This document shows, one piece after another, positions 8,095 to 16,093 of a DNA stretch of 64,000 nucleotides (its first letter is position 1; each line of letters starts with the position of its first letter). Source of the DNA: Klenkia brasiliensis (GTDB lineage Bacteria > Actinomycetota > Actinomycetes > Mycobacteriales > Geodermatophilaceae); the NCBI RefSeq assembly GCF_900100695.1, contig NZ_FNCF01000002.1, positions 496,001 to 560,000 of the forward strand. Direction: 5' to 3'. A program made the position numbers and the translations under genes. A model generated the notes under the pieces. The model was not told where the DNA came from, made no database searches, and was given only the letters and a program-made list of their open reading frames with translations.

Positions 8095-8705
8095 GGCCGG
8101 CCGACCGCGAGGTCGACGTAGGCCGCCGTGGTCGACAGCAGCGCCGGCAGCGACTCGACGAGGTCGGCCAGCAGCAGGTCGGCGTCGACGGCCCCCGGTG
8201 CATCGACGCCGGCGGCGAGGTACCCGGCGGCGTGCCAGGTCACCGATGCCCAGAGGTCGGCGAACAGCGGGCCCCAGGCCCACACGTCGCGCAGCGGGCG
8301 CGACAGCTCCGCGACCGGGTGGCCGGGCAGGCCGACCTGGTGCAGCGCGGCCCGGCCCGGCACCTCGCCGAGCCCGGGCTGCAGCGGGTGCAGCGTGTGC
8401 GCGGCGGCCCAGTCCCGCCGGCCGTCCGGGGTGTCCTCGAGGTCGGCGACCGCGCCGAGCTCGCGCAGCTGCGCCCAGCCGGCCGTCGTGCCCGCGTCGT
8501 CCAGGCCCCAGCCGCGGGCGAGCGCCTCGACCTCGACGGGGTCGCCCGACCGCCGGGCGGCGTCCCACAGCAGGGTGGCCGGACCGCCCAGCTCGAGCTG
8601 CTCGCCGTCCACGTGCACGAAGCCGCGCACCGCAGCCGGGTCGGCCTGCCCGGAGAGGGACAGGTCGACGACCGTGAGCCGGCGGCCGAGCGGGACGACC
8701 CTCAC
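8091..8705 (-). CDS. Unknown protein, third of four tandem paralogues
   Basis: 204 residues from GTG 8705, overlapping the preceding gene by GTGA. It keeps the common layout (N-terminal VVPLGRRL strand, LEDTPDGRRDW, LHPLQPGLG, RDVWAWGPLFADLW, C-terminal LPALLSTTAAYVDLAV) but has a longer and more divergent first third. LEDTP and the WAW..LF motif tie it most closely to the next gene upstream (8702-9259). Function unknown. A longer reading to 8885 overlaps the neighbour and is shadow. Confidence 0.7.
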   Translation of the reverse strand: MRVVPLGRRLTVVDLSLSGQADPAAVRGFVHVDGEQLELGGPATLLWDAARRSGDPVEVEALARGWGLDDAGTTAGWAQLRELGAVADLEDTPDGRRDWAAAHTLHPLQPGLGEVPGRAALHQVGLPGHPVAELSRPLRDVWAWGPLFADLWASVTWHAAGYLAAGVDAPGAVDADLLLADLVESLPALLSTTAAYVDLAVGRP

Positions 8706-9259
8706 GCCGGTGGTCCGGACCCGGCGTCCCGGGGCACGTCGAGGTAGAGCACGCCGGCGGCCAGCAGCTCCGGCAGCCGGGCGACCAACCGCTCCAGGAC
8801 GGCGTCCGGGTCGTCGCCGGCGACGGCGGAGGCGCCGGCCAGCCCCGCGGCGGCCGCGGCGAGGTCGGGGAACAGGTGCGCCCACGCCCAGATGTCGAAG
8901 GCCTCCGGGTCCAGGGTCGCGACGGGGGCGACCCAGGTGCCGACCACCCGCCCGCCGTCCTCGCCGCCCAGCGTGCCGAGGCCCAGGGGCTGCACCCGGT
9001 GGGCCCGGGCGAACGCGCCCCGCGCCTCGGGGGTGTCCTCGACCCGGACCAGCAGGCCGCGCCCGACCAGGGCGTCGACCACCGCCGGGTTCCGCGCGTC
9101 GCCGGGCTCGCCGACCGCGAGCTCCCAGGTGCTGCGCTCCACCTCGCCGTGCAGCTTCGGGGTCGCCCAGCCCACCCGGACGACGTGGTGCCGGGCGAAG
9201 GCGCCGGGGGCGGGGTGGAAGGGGCCGAGGGCGTGGCCCACGCGCAGCAGCAGCGTCAC
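8702..9259 (-). CDS. Unknown protein, second of four tandem paralogues
   Basis: 185 residues from GTG 9259, overlapping the first gene by GTGA. Motifs: LLLRVGHALG at the N-terminus, VVRVGWATP, STWELAVGEP, GRGLLVRVEDTP, VQPLGLG, FDIWAWAHLFPDLA and a C-terminal LPELLAAGVLYLDV. These recur in order in the other three genes, so the four arose by tandem duplication and then diverged. No known domain recognised; predicted cytoplasmic. Confidence 0.7.
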   Translation of the reverse strand: MTLLLRVGHALGPFHPAPGAFARHHVVRVGWATPKLHGEVERSTWELAVGEPGDARNPAVVDALVGRGLLVRVEDTPEARGAFARAHRVQPLGLGTLGGEDGGRVVGTWVAPVATLDPEAFDIWAWAHLFPDLAAAAAGLAGASAVAGDDPDAVLERLVARLPELLAAGVLYLDVPRDAGSGPPA

Positions 9260-9891
9260 GCCGCCACCCCCCAGGTGTCCAGGCAGACGGCGCCGGTGGC
9301 CAGCAGCGCGTGCAGGGCGGTGAGCAGGCCGGTCAGCAGCTCCTCCGGCTCGACCAGGCCGGGGTCGGTGGCACCGGCCCGGGCCGCGACGGCCGCCGCG
9401 GCCGCGCACGCCCGCCACAGGCTGGTCTCCAGGTGCGCCCACGCGACCAGGTCGTAGGTCGTGGAGCTGGCGACGGCGAGCAGGTGGTCGGCGGTGCCCA
9501 ACCGGTAGACCAGCGGCTGCTGGGCGGTGTTGCCCCGGCCGGTGGTCAACGGCAGCAGCCGGACCCGGTCGGCGAGGTCGCGCGCCGACGGGCCGCCGGG
9601 CTCGACCCGGGCCAGCAGGCCGCGCCCGACCAGCGACCCCAGGTGCTCCTCGGCGCCGGCCAGCCCGGCCTGGTCGGCCGCGGCCAGCACCCCGGCCGTG
9701 CCCCAGGGCGCATCGCCGCCCGCGGGGTCGCCGTGGGCCAGCGACCAGACCGCGAACTCCGCCAGGCCCAGCTCCTCGACGTCGGCGCCCAGCCGCACCT
9801 GCACCGCCCCGCGGTCGGCGTCCAGGCCGAGGGAGTGGCCGAGCGGCAGCAGCAGCTCCACCGGCGACGGGGTCTGCGCGGCGTCGGACAT
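9256..9891 (-). CDS. Unknown protein, first of four tandem paralogues
   Basis: 211 residues from ATG 9891; the only member with an ATG and a normal intergenic region upstream, so the operon promoter should lie in 9892-9954. Shared anchors are LLLPLGHSLG, VQVRLG, FAVWSLAHGDP, GRGLLARVEPG, YDLVAWAHLETSLW and a C-terminal LHALLATGAVCLDTW. The W.LAHG and WAH elements are the best conserved and may be structural. Function unknown. Confidence 0.7.
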   Translation of the reverse strand: MSDAAQTPSPVELLLPLGHSLGLDADRGAVQVRLGADVEELGLAEFAVWSLAHGDPAGGDAPWGTAGVLAAADQAGLAGAEEHLGSLVGRGLLARVEPGGPSARDLADRVRLLPLTTGRGNTAQQPLVYRLGTADHLLAVASSTTYDLVAWAHLETSLWRACAAAAAVAARAGATDPGLVEPEELLTGLLTALHALLATGAVCLDTWGVAA

Positions 9892-9954
9892 CGCCGCGAC
9901 CCTATCGCCGCCGGGCCCCTGCCTGCCCGGGGCGCGTGTGCCAACCTCGGCCGC

Positions 9955-11025
9955 ATGACCGCCCCGCGCCGGCCGCCGCTCACGGAGAGCCGCAAGGTGC
10001 TGGCGGCCGCCCGTCCGCCCGAGGGCACCGGGCCGACCACGGCCGCCGTGCTGCGCGGCCTGGCCCGGGTCCGCCCGCCGCTCCCGGTCCTGCTCGCGAC
10101 GGCCCTGCTGGCCCTGGTCCCGCTGGCCCTGCTGGCCGTGGCCGGGTGGTGCGCGGTGGGCATCGCCGGGGGTGACTGGCCGCTGCTGGGCAAGCTGGCC
10201 GGCGGGACCCTGCTGTGCGGGGTGCTGGTCCTGCTCGCCGCGCTGGCCCACCGCGGCACCAAGCGGGTGCTGCACCTGGGGTCCTACGCCGAGGGCTTCT
10301 TCCCCGCCCGGCTGCTCACCATCGCCTGCGTGGTCACCGGCCTGTTCCTCGCGAAGTACGTCCTCCTGGACGGCGAGCCGACCGACCCGACGATGGTGCT
10401 GCCCTTCGTCGCGCTGGCGGTGGCCTGGGCGCCGTGGCCGCTGCTCCTGCTGCCCTCGGCGCAGGCCTGGCCGCGCCGGGTCGCGCTGCGCTGGTCGCGT
10501 GCCGCCCGGGACGCCGACGAGGCCGTGCTGGTGGCGCTGCTGGCGCCGCACCCGTGCCCCGGCGGGGTGCCGCCGTGGCCGTGGGCGGTGGACCCGCTGG
10601 TCGCCGAGACCGGGCCGGGGTGGCGGGTGCACGGCCCGTGCCCGCGCTGCGGGGCGCCGGTCGACGTCCCGGTGCGGGCTGCGGACGTGCCGGCCGAGGG
10701 GCTCGGCGGCGGGGACCTGCACGCCCTGCGCACGCGGCTGGCCCCGGCGCCCGGCGAGGGCCCGGACCTCCCCGCGCGGCTCGACGACGGGTCCCTGCTC
10801 CTGCTCCGGGCGCGCTCGGCCACCGGGGTGGACGTCCAGGACCGGTTGTTCGCGCTCGTCCCCGACGGGGCCGACGCCGTCCCGGGCCGGCGGCGCACCG
10901 GCACCCCCGTGCCGCTGCTGACGCCGGAGTCGGAGTTCGGCCGCCCCGTGCTGCAGGAGCGCCGCGAGCAGCACGCCGCGCTGCTGGCCGCCGCCGACGC
11001 GGAGCTGGCCCGGCGCGGCCGCTGA
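9955..11025 (+). CDS. Multi-pass membrane protein with CxxC-containing C-terminal domain
   Basis: 356 residues from ATG 9955, divergent from the four-paralogue operon with 63 bp between. Residues about 45-180 hold four hydrophobic segments in two hairpins (LPVLLATALLALVPLALLA, LLCGVLVLLAALA, LLTIACVVTGLFLA, MVLPFVALAVAW). The remainder is soluble and contains GPCPRCGAPVDVPV, a half zinc-knuckle-like CxxC, and a charged C-terminus. No enzyme family recognised. Genome neighbourhood suggests a link to the toxin/paralogue locus, which is inference. Confidence 0.7.
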   Translation: MTAPRRPPLTESRKVLAAARPPEGTGPTTAAVLRGLARVRPPLPVLLATALLALVPLALLAVAGWCAVGIAGGDWPLLGKLAGGTLLCGVLVLLAALAHRGTKRVLHLGSYAEGFFPARLLTIACVVTGLFLAKYVLLDGEPTDPTMVLPFVALAVAWAPWPLLLLPSAQAWPRRVALRWSRAARDADEAVLVALLAPHPCPGGVPPWPWAVDPLVAETGPGWRVHGPCPRCGAPVDVPVRAADVPAEGLGGGDLHALRTRLAPAPGEGPDLPARLDDGSLLLLRARSATGVDVQDRLFALVPDGADAVPGRRRTGTPVPLLTPESEFGRPVLQERREQHAALLAAADAELARRGR

Positions 11026-11033
11026 CCTCGGGC

Positions 11034-11258
11034 CTAGCGCTGGGCGCGGATGTGGGTGCTGGTCTGGGACAGCGGGTCCCAGGCGTCGGGGTGCCGCTGC
11101 CCGGAGTCGACCACCCAGCCGGGGGTGCGCGCGGCCGACCGCGATGCCGTCGTCGTGCCGCGGCGGTCCGCCGGGCGGGCGCTGAGCTTGACGATCAGCG
11201 CGAGCAGCCCGACCAGTGCCAGGAGCACACCACCGATGATCACCAGCGTCGACATCAT
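11034..11258 (-). CDS. Small single-pass membrane protein
   Basis: 74 residues: an N-terminal hydrophobic helix (STLVIIGGVLLALVGLLALIVKL) followed by a basic, hydrophilic tail. Two adjacent ATGs are possible; GAGG is better spaced for the second (11255). It faces the preceding membrane-protein gene tail-to-tail, 8 nt apart. Function unknown. Confidence 0.55.
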   Translation of the reverse strand: MMSTLVIIGGVLLALVGLLALIVKLSARPADRRGTTTASRSAARTPGWVVDSGQRHPDAWDPLSQTSTHIRAQR

Positions 11259-11366
11259 GACCTCGACGCTAGGTGACGGCCCGGTCCGTCGCCCCGACAG
11301 ATGTCACCGAACATCACCGCGCAGTCGCGGACAGTGTGCCAATCCTGGTCCCACCCGCCCCAGGTG

Positions 11367-11852
11367 TCACCGGGTGGTGGACAGCAGCTCCGACAGCGCA
11401 TCCCAGCGGCTGATCGCGCAGCCGTCGCTGCGGCTGAAGGCGGCGTCGACCGGTTGACCGGCCACCGTGCCGCTGACCGTGGCGGTCTGCGGGCCGTCGA
11501 ACTGCTGGGTGCACACCGCCCCGGGGTCGGGGGCCGCGAACCCGGCCGGGCCGACGGCGGCGACCTGGGCGCAGGCGGCGTCCGGGTCGGGCACGTCCCC
11601 GCCGGTGGGGTCGCAGCTCAGGGTGCCGACGACGACGGACTCGCCGCTGCCGTCGGGGTCGACGACCACGGTGAGCGCGGTGCCGCCGACGGCGGGTGCG
11701 CCCGGGGACGCGGTCGTCGTCCCCGGCGCGGAGGAGGACGTCGGACCCGAGGACGCCGGACCGGAGGACGTCGCGGGTGCGGAGGTCGGGTCCCCGCCGC
11801 CGCACCCGGCCAGCAGCAGCACCGCGCCCGCCGCCAGCAGTGCCCGCCTCAC
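11367..11852 (-). CDS. Subtilisin-inhibitor-like (SSI) lipoprotein
   Basis: 161 residues from GTG 11852, overlapping the TetR gene's stop by GTGA. An N-terminal signal with lipobox LLLAGC is followed by a Ser/Thr/Pro spacer and a domain with SSI-family marks: LTVVVDP, TLSCDPTGG, DPDAACAQVAAVG, VCTQQF, GPQTATVSGTVAG and a terminal GCAISRWDAL. Secreted SSI proteins inhibit serine proteases; here the lipobox would tether it to the outer face of the membrane. Co-translation with a TetR regulator suggests joint control. Confidence 0.75.
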   Translation of the reverse strand: MRRALLAAGAVLLLAGCGGGDPTSAPATSSGPASSGPTSSSAPGTTTASPGAPAVGGTALTVVVDPDGSGESVVVGTLSCDPTGGDVPDPDAACAQVAAVGPAGFAAPDPGAVCTQQFDGPQTATVSGTVAGQPVDAAFSRSDGCAISRWDALSELLSTTR

Positions 11853-12436
11853 GGCGCGGCGTCCAGGAGGTCGGCCAGCACGCGCGGCAGGACGTCGTCG
11901 GGCACGGCCCCCGGGTCGGGCAGCGACTCCAGGGCCAGGCCGTGGGTGAGCGCCAGGATCACGACGGTCAGCCTGCCCGCATCCCACCCGGTCTGCACGG
12001 GGTGCTCGGCCAGGAACCGCTCGACGGCTGCGGCGACCCGGGAGCGCAGCTCGCGCCGGGAGGCCGTGAACGCGGTGCGGACGGCGGGGTCGCGCACCGC
12101 CCGCTGCCAGAACTCCAGGTAGAGCAGCTGCCAGGCGGGGTCGGGCCGGGACAGCTGCGCGCCGACGGCGGCTAGGGCGCCCGGCAGGTCGGTGGTGCCG
12201 GCGAGCGCCTGCTCCACGGCGGCGACCCGGGCGGCGCCCTCGGCGGTCATCAGCGCCAGGAACAGGTCGTCCTTGCTGCCGAAGTTGGAGTAGACCGCGC
12301 CCTTGGTGAAACCCGCCGCGGCGGCGACCAGGTCGGTGCTGGCCCCGGCGAACCCGCGCTCGGCGAAGACCCCCCGCGCCGCCTCGAGCACCCGCGCCCG
12401 CACCTCGTCGCGGCGCGGGCGGGTGCGCACCGTCAC
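11849..12436 (-). CDS. TetR/AcrR-family transcriptional regulator
   Basis: 195 residues from GTG 12436, chosen because AAGGGGG lies about 7 nt upstream. The N-terminal helix-turn-helix reads VLEAARGVFAERGFAGASTDLVAAAAGFTKGAVYSNFGSKDDLF in overlapping short segments typical of TetR. The C-terminal ligand domain is diverged. It is divergent from a membrane protein gene, and the 77-bp gap contains a concentric 31-bp dyad, the probable operator for both directions. Confidence 0.9.
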   Translation of the reverse strand: MTVRTRPRRDEVRARVLEAARGVFAERGFAGASTDLVAAAAGFTKGAVYSNFGSKDDLFLALMTAEGAARVAAVEQALAGTTDLPGALAAVGAQLSRPDPAWQLLYLEFWQRAVRDPAVRTAFTASRRELRSRVAAAVERFLAEHPVQTGWDAGRLTVVILALTHGLALESLPDPGAVPDDVLPRVLADLLDAAP

Positions 12437-12470
12437 GTCGGTCCCCCTTGCCCCGGTCACGGCCACGAGC

Positions 12471-12501
12471 ATACTGGTCCGTATCGGATACGCACCGGTA
12501 T
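12471..12501. promoter_or_regulatory. 31-bp dyad, probable TetR operator
   Basis: The outer arms ATACTGGT (12471-12478) and ACCGGTAT (12494-12501) and the inner arms GTATC and GATAC share one centre at 12486; 13 of 15 pairs match. It lies between the divergent TetR and membrane-protein genes and is much AT-richer than its surroundings, fitting an operator over a promoter. Confidence 0.75.
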
Positions 12502-12513
12502 CGAGGAGTCGGG

Positions 12514-13635
12514 ATGAGCGCACACGGTCAGCACGAGGCACCGCGGCGGGAGCTGCTGCCGGGGGTGACCCGCCGCGCCGCCGTCCTGGTGGTCGGCGTC
12601 CTGCTGCTGCAGTTGGGCTTCGTGCTCAGCTACGTCGGGGCCTTCCACGCCCCGGTCCCGCGGGAGGTCCCGCTCGCCGTCGTGGCCCCCGCCGGTGCCC
12701 CCGCCGGGACCGCCGAGCAGCTCGTCGCCCAGCTGGACGGGCTCCCCGGCCGCCCGCTGGACGCCACCGCCCACGGCAGCGAGGACGACGCTCGGCAGGC
12801 CCTGGCCGACCGCGACGTCGACGGCGTCCTGCTGGCGGGCAGCGGGTCGCAGGACACCCTGCTGGTGGCCGGCGCCGAGGGCGGCGCCGTGGCCACCGCC
12901 CTGGAGCAGGTGCTCACCCAGGCCGACGCGGCCCAGCAGCGCACCCTCACCACCACGGACGTGCTGCCCGCCGGGGACGGCGACGCCCGCGGCCTGTCCG
13001 CGTTCTACCTCGCCGTCGGCTGGGTGGTCGGCGGGTACCTCGTCGCCTCGATCATCGGGGTGAGCGCCGGGTCGCGGCCGGCCACCCGCGGACGCGCCGG
13101 CACCCGGCTGGTGGCGCTGGCCCTGTACGCGCTGGTCAGCGGGCTGGGCGGCGCGCTCATCGCCGGCCCCGTGCTCGGCGCCCTGGACGGCGGGCACACG
13201 CTCGAGCTGACCCTGTTCGGCGCCCTGCTGGTGTTCGCCGTGGGCGCCGCGACCGCCGCCCTGCAGGTCTGGACCGGCCTGGTCGGCATCGGGCTGGCCA
13301 TCCTCGCCTTCGTGGTGCTGGGCAACCCCAGCGCCGGCGGCGCCTACCCCGCCCCGTTGCTGCCGCCGTTCTGGGCGGCCATCGGCCCGTGGCTCCCGCC
13401 GGGTGCGGGCACCGGCGCCGTCCGCGGCATCGTCTACTTCGACGGGGCCGGCGTCGGGCAGGCCGTGGCGGTGCTCGCCGCCTACGCCGTCGTCGGCACG
13501 GCGGCGACCCTGCTCGGGGCCGGACGGGGCATCACCGCCGCGCCGACCCCTGAGCCGACCCCGGAGCCGACCCCGGAGCCGACCCGGGACCGGGCGGCCG
13601 GTGCGCCTCCGGCAGGTCGGGCACCAGCCCGGTGA
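12514..13635 (+). CDS. Membrane protein of the YhgE/ABC-2-like type, TetR target
   Basis: 373 residues from ATG 12514 with GAGGAG at 12503-12508. An N-terminal helix (AAVLVVGVLLLQLGFVLSYVGAF) is followed by a large extracytoplasmic domain (about 45-165) and then five or six hydrophobic segments, the layout of YhgE/DUF3533-type transporters associated with TetR regulators. The tail carries a PTPEP repeat. The last about 100 nt overlap the convergent ANTAR gene, so both C-termini are probably dispensable tails. Substrate unknown. Confidence 0.75.
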   Translation: MSAHGQHEAPRRELLPGVTRRAAVLVVGVLLLQLGFVLSYVGAFHAPVPREVPLAVVAPAGAPAGTAEQLVAQLDGLPGRPLDATAHGSEDDARQALADRDVDGVLLAGSGSQDTLLVAGAEGGAVATALEQVLTQADAAQQRTLTTTDVLPAGDGDARGLSAFYLAVGWVVGGYLVASIIGVSAGSRPATRGRAGTRLVALALYALVSGLGGALIAGPVLGALDGGHTLELTLFGALLVFAVGAATAALQVWTGLVGIGLAILAFVVLGNPSAGGAYPAPLLPPFWAAIGPWLPPGAGTGAVRGIVYFDGAGVGQAVAVLAAYAVVGTAATLLGAGRGITAAPTPEPTPEPTPEPTRDRAAGAPPAGRAPAR

Positions 13636-14293
13636 ACAGGATCTCCTCGGCCAGCTCGCCGAGCCGGGTGTTGGTGTGGTTGCTCAGCATGCGCAGCAGC
13701 TCGGCGGCCTGCTGGTAGGGCAGGCGCCGGCTGATCATGGTGATGCCGATGGCCGCGCCGATGGTGCGGTTGGTGGTCAACGCGACCTGCAGGTCGGCGA
13801 CCTCGAGGCGGGCCCGCACCACGCAGACCGCGGCGGCGAGGTCGGGCACCACGTCGGCGAGCGCACCCCCGGCCGCGGCCTCCAGCAGGTCGTCGTCCGC
13901 GCCGTAGACGGTGAGCACGGCCCGGGCCCGCTCCGGGCCGGGCAGCGCGGTGGCCACGACCGAGCGCACCGGAGGGGTGCCGTGCGCGGTCGGCAGCCGC
14001 CACCGCTGGTCGGTCCACAGGTCGTTGCTCACCACCGGCCGGCCCGAGGCGTCGGCGGCCGCGGGGAAGGCCGGGCCCTGGCCGACCTTCGCCTGCAGCC
14101 GGTCGACGTCGGGCCCGGCGGGCCCGGCGCCGGCCCAGGGGCGCAGCCGGGGACCGGCGACGGTCACCACGGTCGCCGACACGGCCCCGGGCAGCGCCCC
14201 GACCTGCTCGGCGAGCAGGGCCTGGGTGAGCGCGGGCAGCTGATCCTCGGCGCAGGCGGCCGCGCGGGAGGCGGCCGGCAGGACGGCGGTCAC
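13532..14293 (-). CDS. GAF-ANTAR RNA-binding regulator
   Basis: 253 residues from GTG 14293 (GTGA overlap with the previous gene). The N-terminal two thirds form a GAF-like sensor; the C-terminal ANTAR domain shows the expected LQVALTTNRTIGAAIGITMI helix start and a RLPYQQAAELLRMLSNHTN core. ANTAR domains bind paired hexaloop hairpins in RNA and act by antitermination. The last about 25 residues (PGSAPGSAPGS) come from a 12-nt repeat shared with the convergent gene. Final gene of a four-gene operon. Confidence 0.85.
   Translation of the reverse strand: MTAVLPAASRAAACAEDQLPALTQALLAEQVGALPGAVSATVVTVAGPRLRPWAGAGPAGPDVDRLQAKVGQGPAFPAAADASGRPVVSNDLWTDQRWRLPTAHGTPPVRSVVATALPGPERARAVLTVYGADDDLLEAAAGGALADVVPDLAAAVCVVRARLEVADLQVALTTNRTIGAAIGITMISRRLPYQQAAELLRMLSNHTNTRLGELAEEILFTGLVPDLPEAHRPPGPGSAPGSAPGSAQGSARR
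13552..13585. repeat. 12-nt tandem repeat in overlapping convergent gene ends
   Basis: GAGCCGACCCCG occurs twice exactly and a third time truncated. On the plus strand it encodes PTPEP, on the minus strand SAPG units; both genes use it as a C-terminal tail. Confidence 0.8.
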
Positions 14294-15039
14294 GACGGCT
14301 CACCGGGCAGGCGCCCCGTCAGGGTGAGGCCGCGGGCGACGTCGGCGATCGGCCGGCGGGAGGACCGGGCGGCTCGGCGCAGCGCGGCGAAGGCGTCGCG
14401 TTGGTCGAGGCCGTCGCGGGCCATGAGGTAGCCCACGCCGCGCTCGATGGGCGCGCGGTGGCCGATCGCGTAGTCCAGCTGGGCGGCCAGCCGTCCGGCC
14501 TGGTGGGCCTGCACGCCGACCGCCAGGATCGTCTCGGCGACCCGGCCGAACCGCTCCAGCGCCCGGACCTGCTCGCCGGTCCACCCCATCGGCGCCGAGT
14601 GGTGCACGTCCAGGCTGCCGACCACGGTGCCGTGCAGGCGCAGCGGGGTGCCCAGCAGCCCGCCGATGGGTCCGGTCGCCGTTCTCGCCTCGACCGCCCG
14701 GGCCAGCGCCGCGCCGAACCGCGGCCACCGCTGGTCGGCGGCCACGTCCCCGGTGGTGGTCGTGGTGCCCTGCTCGAAGGAGTCCACGCAGGGGCCCTCG
14801 CCGGTGGTCAGCTGGGCCTCCTCGATCGCCCAGCTGGTGTCGTCGGTGGCCACGACGTAGCGCAGCCCGCCGTCCTCGTCGGCGAGCATCAGGCCGCAGC
14901 CGGCGATGTCGAACAGGCCGGCGCAGGCGTCCACCACCCGCTGCAGCGAGGCGTTGAGCAGGTCCTCCCCGGCGGCCCGGGGGTCCTCGCCGAGGTCGCG
15001 CAGGGTGCGCGCGAGGGTGTCGGCGTCGATGGCGCTCAC
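14290..15039 (-). CDS. GAF-ANTAR RNA-binding regulator
   Basis: 249 residues from GTG 15039. GAF domain at about 25-160 (IAGCGLMLADEDGGLRYV, GEGPCVDSF, GTPLRLHGTVVGSLDV) and ANTAR at about 185-245 (LAAQLDYAIGHRAPIERGVGYLM, DAFAALRRAARSS). Translationally coupled on both sides by GTGA. Two unequal GAF-ANTAR proteins in one operon suggests a heteromeric or sequential signal relay; the ligand is unknown. Confidence 0.88.
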   Translation of the reverse strand: MSAIDADTLARTLRDLGEDPRAAGEDLLNASLQRVVDACAGLFDIAGCGLMLADEDGGLRYVVATDDTSWAIEEAQLTTGEGPCVDSFEQGTTTTTGDVAADQRWPRFGAALARAVEARTATGPIGGLLGTPLRLHGTVVGSLDVHHSAPMGWTGEQVRALERFGRVAETILAVGVQAHQAGRLAAQLDYAIGHRAPIERGVGYLMARDGLDQRDAFAALRRAARSSRRPIADVARGLTLTGRLPGEPS

Positions 15040-15551
15040 GAAGCGGCTCCGTCCAGGTCGGCGAGTCGGTCGGTCAGGTGGGCCACGTCCTGGCCGCGGC
15101 CGGCCGCGGACAGCAGCAGCAGGTCGGCGACGAGGGCGGCGAAGGTCTGCAGGGCGGCCTGCTGCCGGTCGGTCCAGCCGTGCGGCCAGGCGTCGACCGC
15201 GTTGAGGTTGCCGATCACGGCGTCGTCGGCCACGACCGGTGCGCTCAGCACGGCGCGCACGCCGTCGCCGCGGACGAGCGGGACCAGACCGGCGTAGTCG
15301 GGGACGGCGAGGACGTCGGGGACGGCGACCGGGATGCCGGCCCGCTGCACGTCCGGGCCCGGGCCCACCCCCGTGGCGGCCTGGGCGCGCTCGAGCGCGG
15401 CCGCGGCCGCGCCGCTGGTGGTGACGGTGCGCATCTGGTCGTCGCTGTCGCGCAGCAGCAGGCCGACGCACTCGACCTCGAGCAGGGCCGCGACCGAGTC
15501 GACCAGGTCCTCCAGCCGCCGCGCCACCGCTGCGGTGCCGGCGCCGTTCAC
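15036..15551 (-). CDS. Stand-alone GAF-domain sensor
   Basis: 171 residues from GTG 15551. A single GAF domain (VECVGLLLRDSDDQMRTV, VPLVRGDGVRAVLSAPV, VIGNLNAVDAWPHGWT) with no output domain. Lies between a STAS gene and two GAF-ANTAR genes with 4-bp overlaps on either side, so it probably feeds signal to them. Confidence 0.8.
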   Translation of the reverse strand: MNGAGTAAVARRLEDLVDSVAALLEVECVGLLLRDSDDQMRTVTTSGAAAAALERAQAATGVGPGPDVQRAGIPVAVPDVLAVPDYAGLVPLVRGDGVRAVLSAPVVADDAVIGNLNAVDAWPHGWTDRQQAALQTFAALVADLLLLSAAGRGQDVAHLTDRLADLDGAAS

Positions 15552-15901
15552 GCGGCGGCCCCGGGCGAGGTGGCCGGGACCAGCTCGAGCCGCCCCGGGA
15601 AGCTGCGGCAGACCAGCCGCAGGGAGCGCGGCGGGTCCAGCACCAGCAGCCGCCCGCCGGCGTCCTCGACCTCGCCCTGCAGCCGGACCAGGGCGCGGAA
15701 GCCGCGGGCGTTGACGAAGTCGCAGCCCTCCAGGCGGGCCAGCACGACCTCCCCGCGCCGGACCCGCCGGCGCAGGCAGCCGGCGAGGTGGGCCGCGGCG
15801 GCGTCGTCCAGGGGTGTGCTGACGCGCACGACCACCTGACCGGTCGTCACGTCGACCGGTCGGCGGGAGGTGGACAGGTGGTGTCGTCGGGTGGTGAGCA
15901 C
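15548..15901 (-). CDS. STAS-domain protein (anti-sigma-factor antagonist-like)
   Basis: 117 residues from GTG 15901, preceded by GGAG with 6 nt spacing. The STAS fold is visible as VVVRVSTPLDDAAAAHLAG, VVLARLEGCDFVNARGFRALV and GGRLLVLDPP. The usual phosphorylatable Ser of the D-S-(S/T)-G loop is replaced by the NARG stretch, so classical SpoIIAA-type phosphorylation is doubtful. First gene of the operon; the promoter should lie in 15902-16093. Confidence 0.75.
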   Translation of the reverse strand: MLTTRRHHLSTSRRPVDVTTGQVVVRVSTPLDDAAAAHLAGCLRRRVRRGEVVLARLEGCDFVNARGFRALVRLQGEVEDAGGRLLVLDPPRSLRLVCRSFPGRLELVPATSPGAAA

Positions 15902-16093
15902 GGCGCGCTCCGTCCGTCGTCGACCATGAGGTCACCGCGGACACAGGGCGGTGGGTGGTACGTCCCCGCGGTTCTGCAGGAACGGCACCGACTGTTCTAC
16001 GTATTCAGCCGATGGACAACCGCACGGGGCGAACGGTCGGCCGCACGGAACGAAGTGCGGGCCACCCGGCTGTGCAGCGCCGGGCCGGGCGCG

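Noticed and set aside
8128-9954. N-terminal extension of the membrane protein gene at 9955
   Set aside because: Antisense shadow of the four-paralogue operon; ATG 9955 follows the true intergenic gap.
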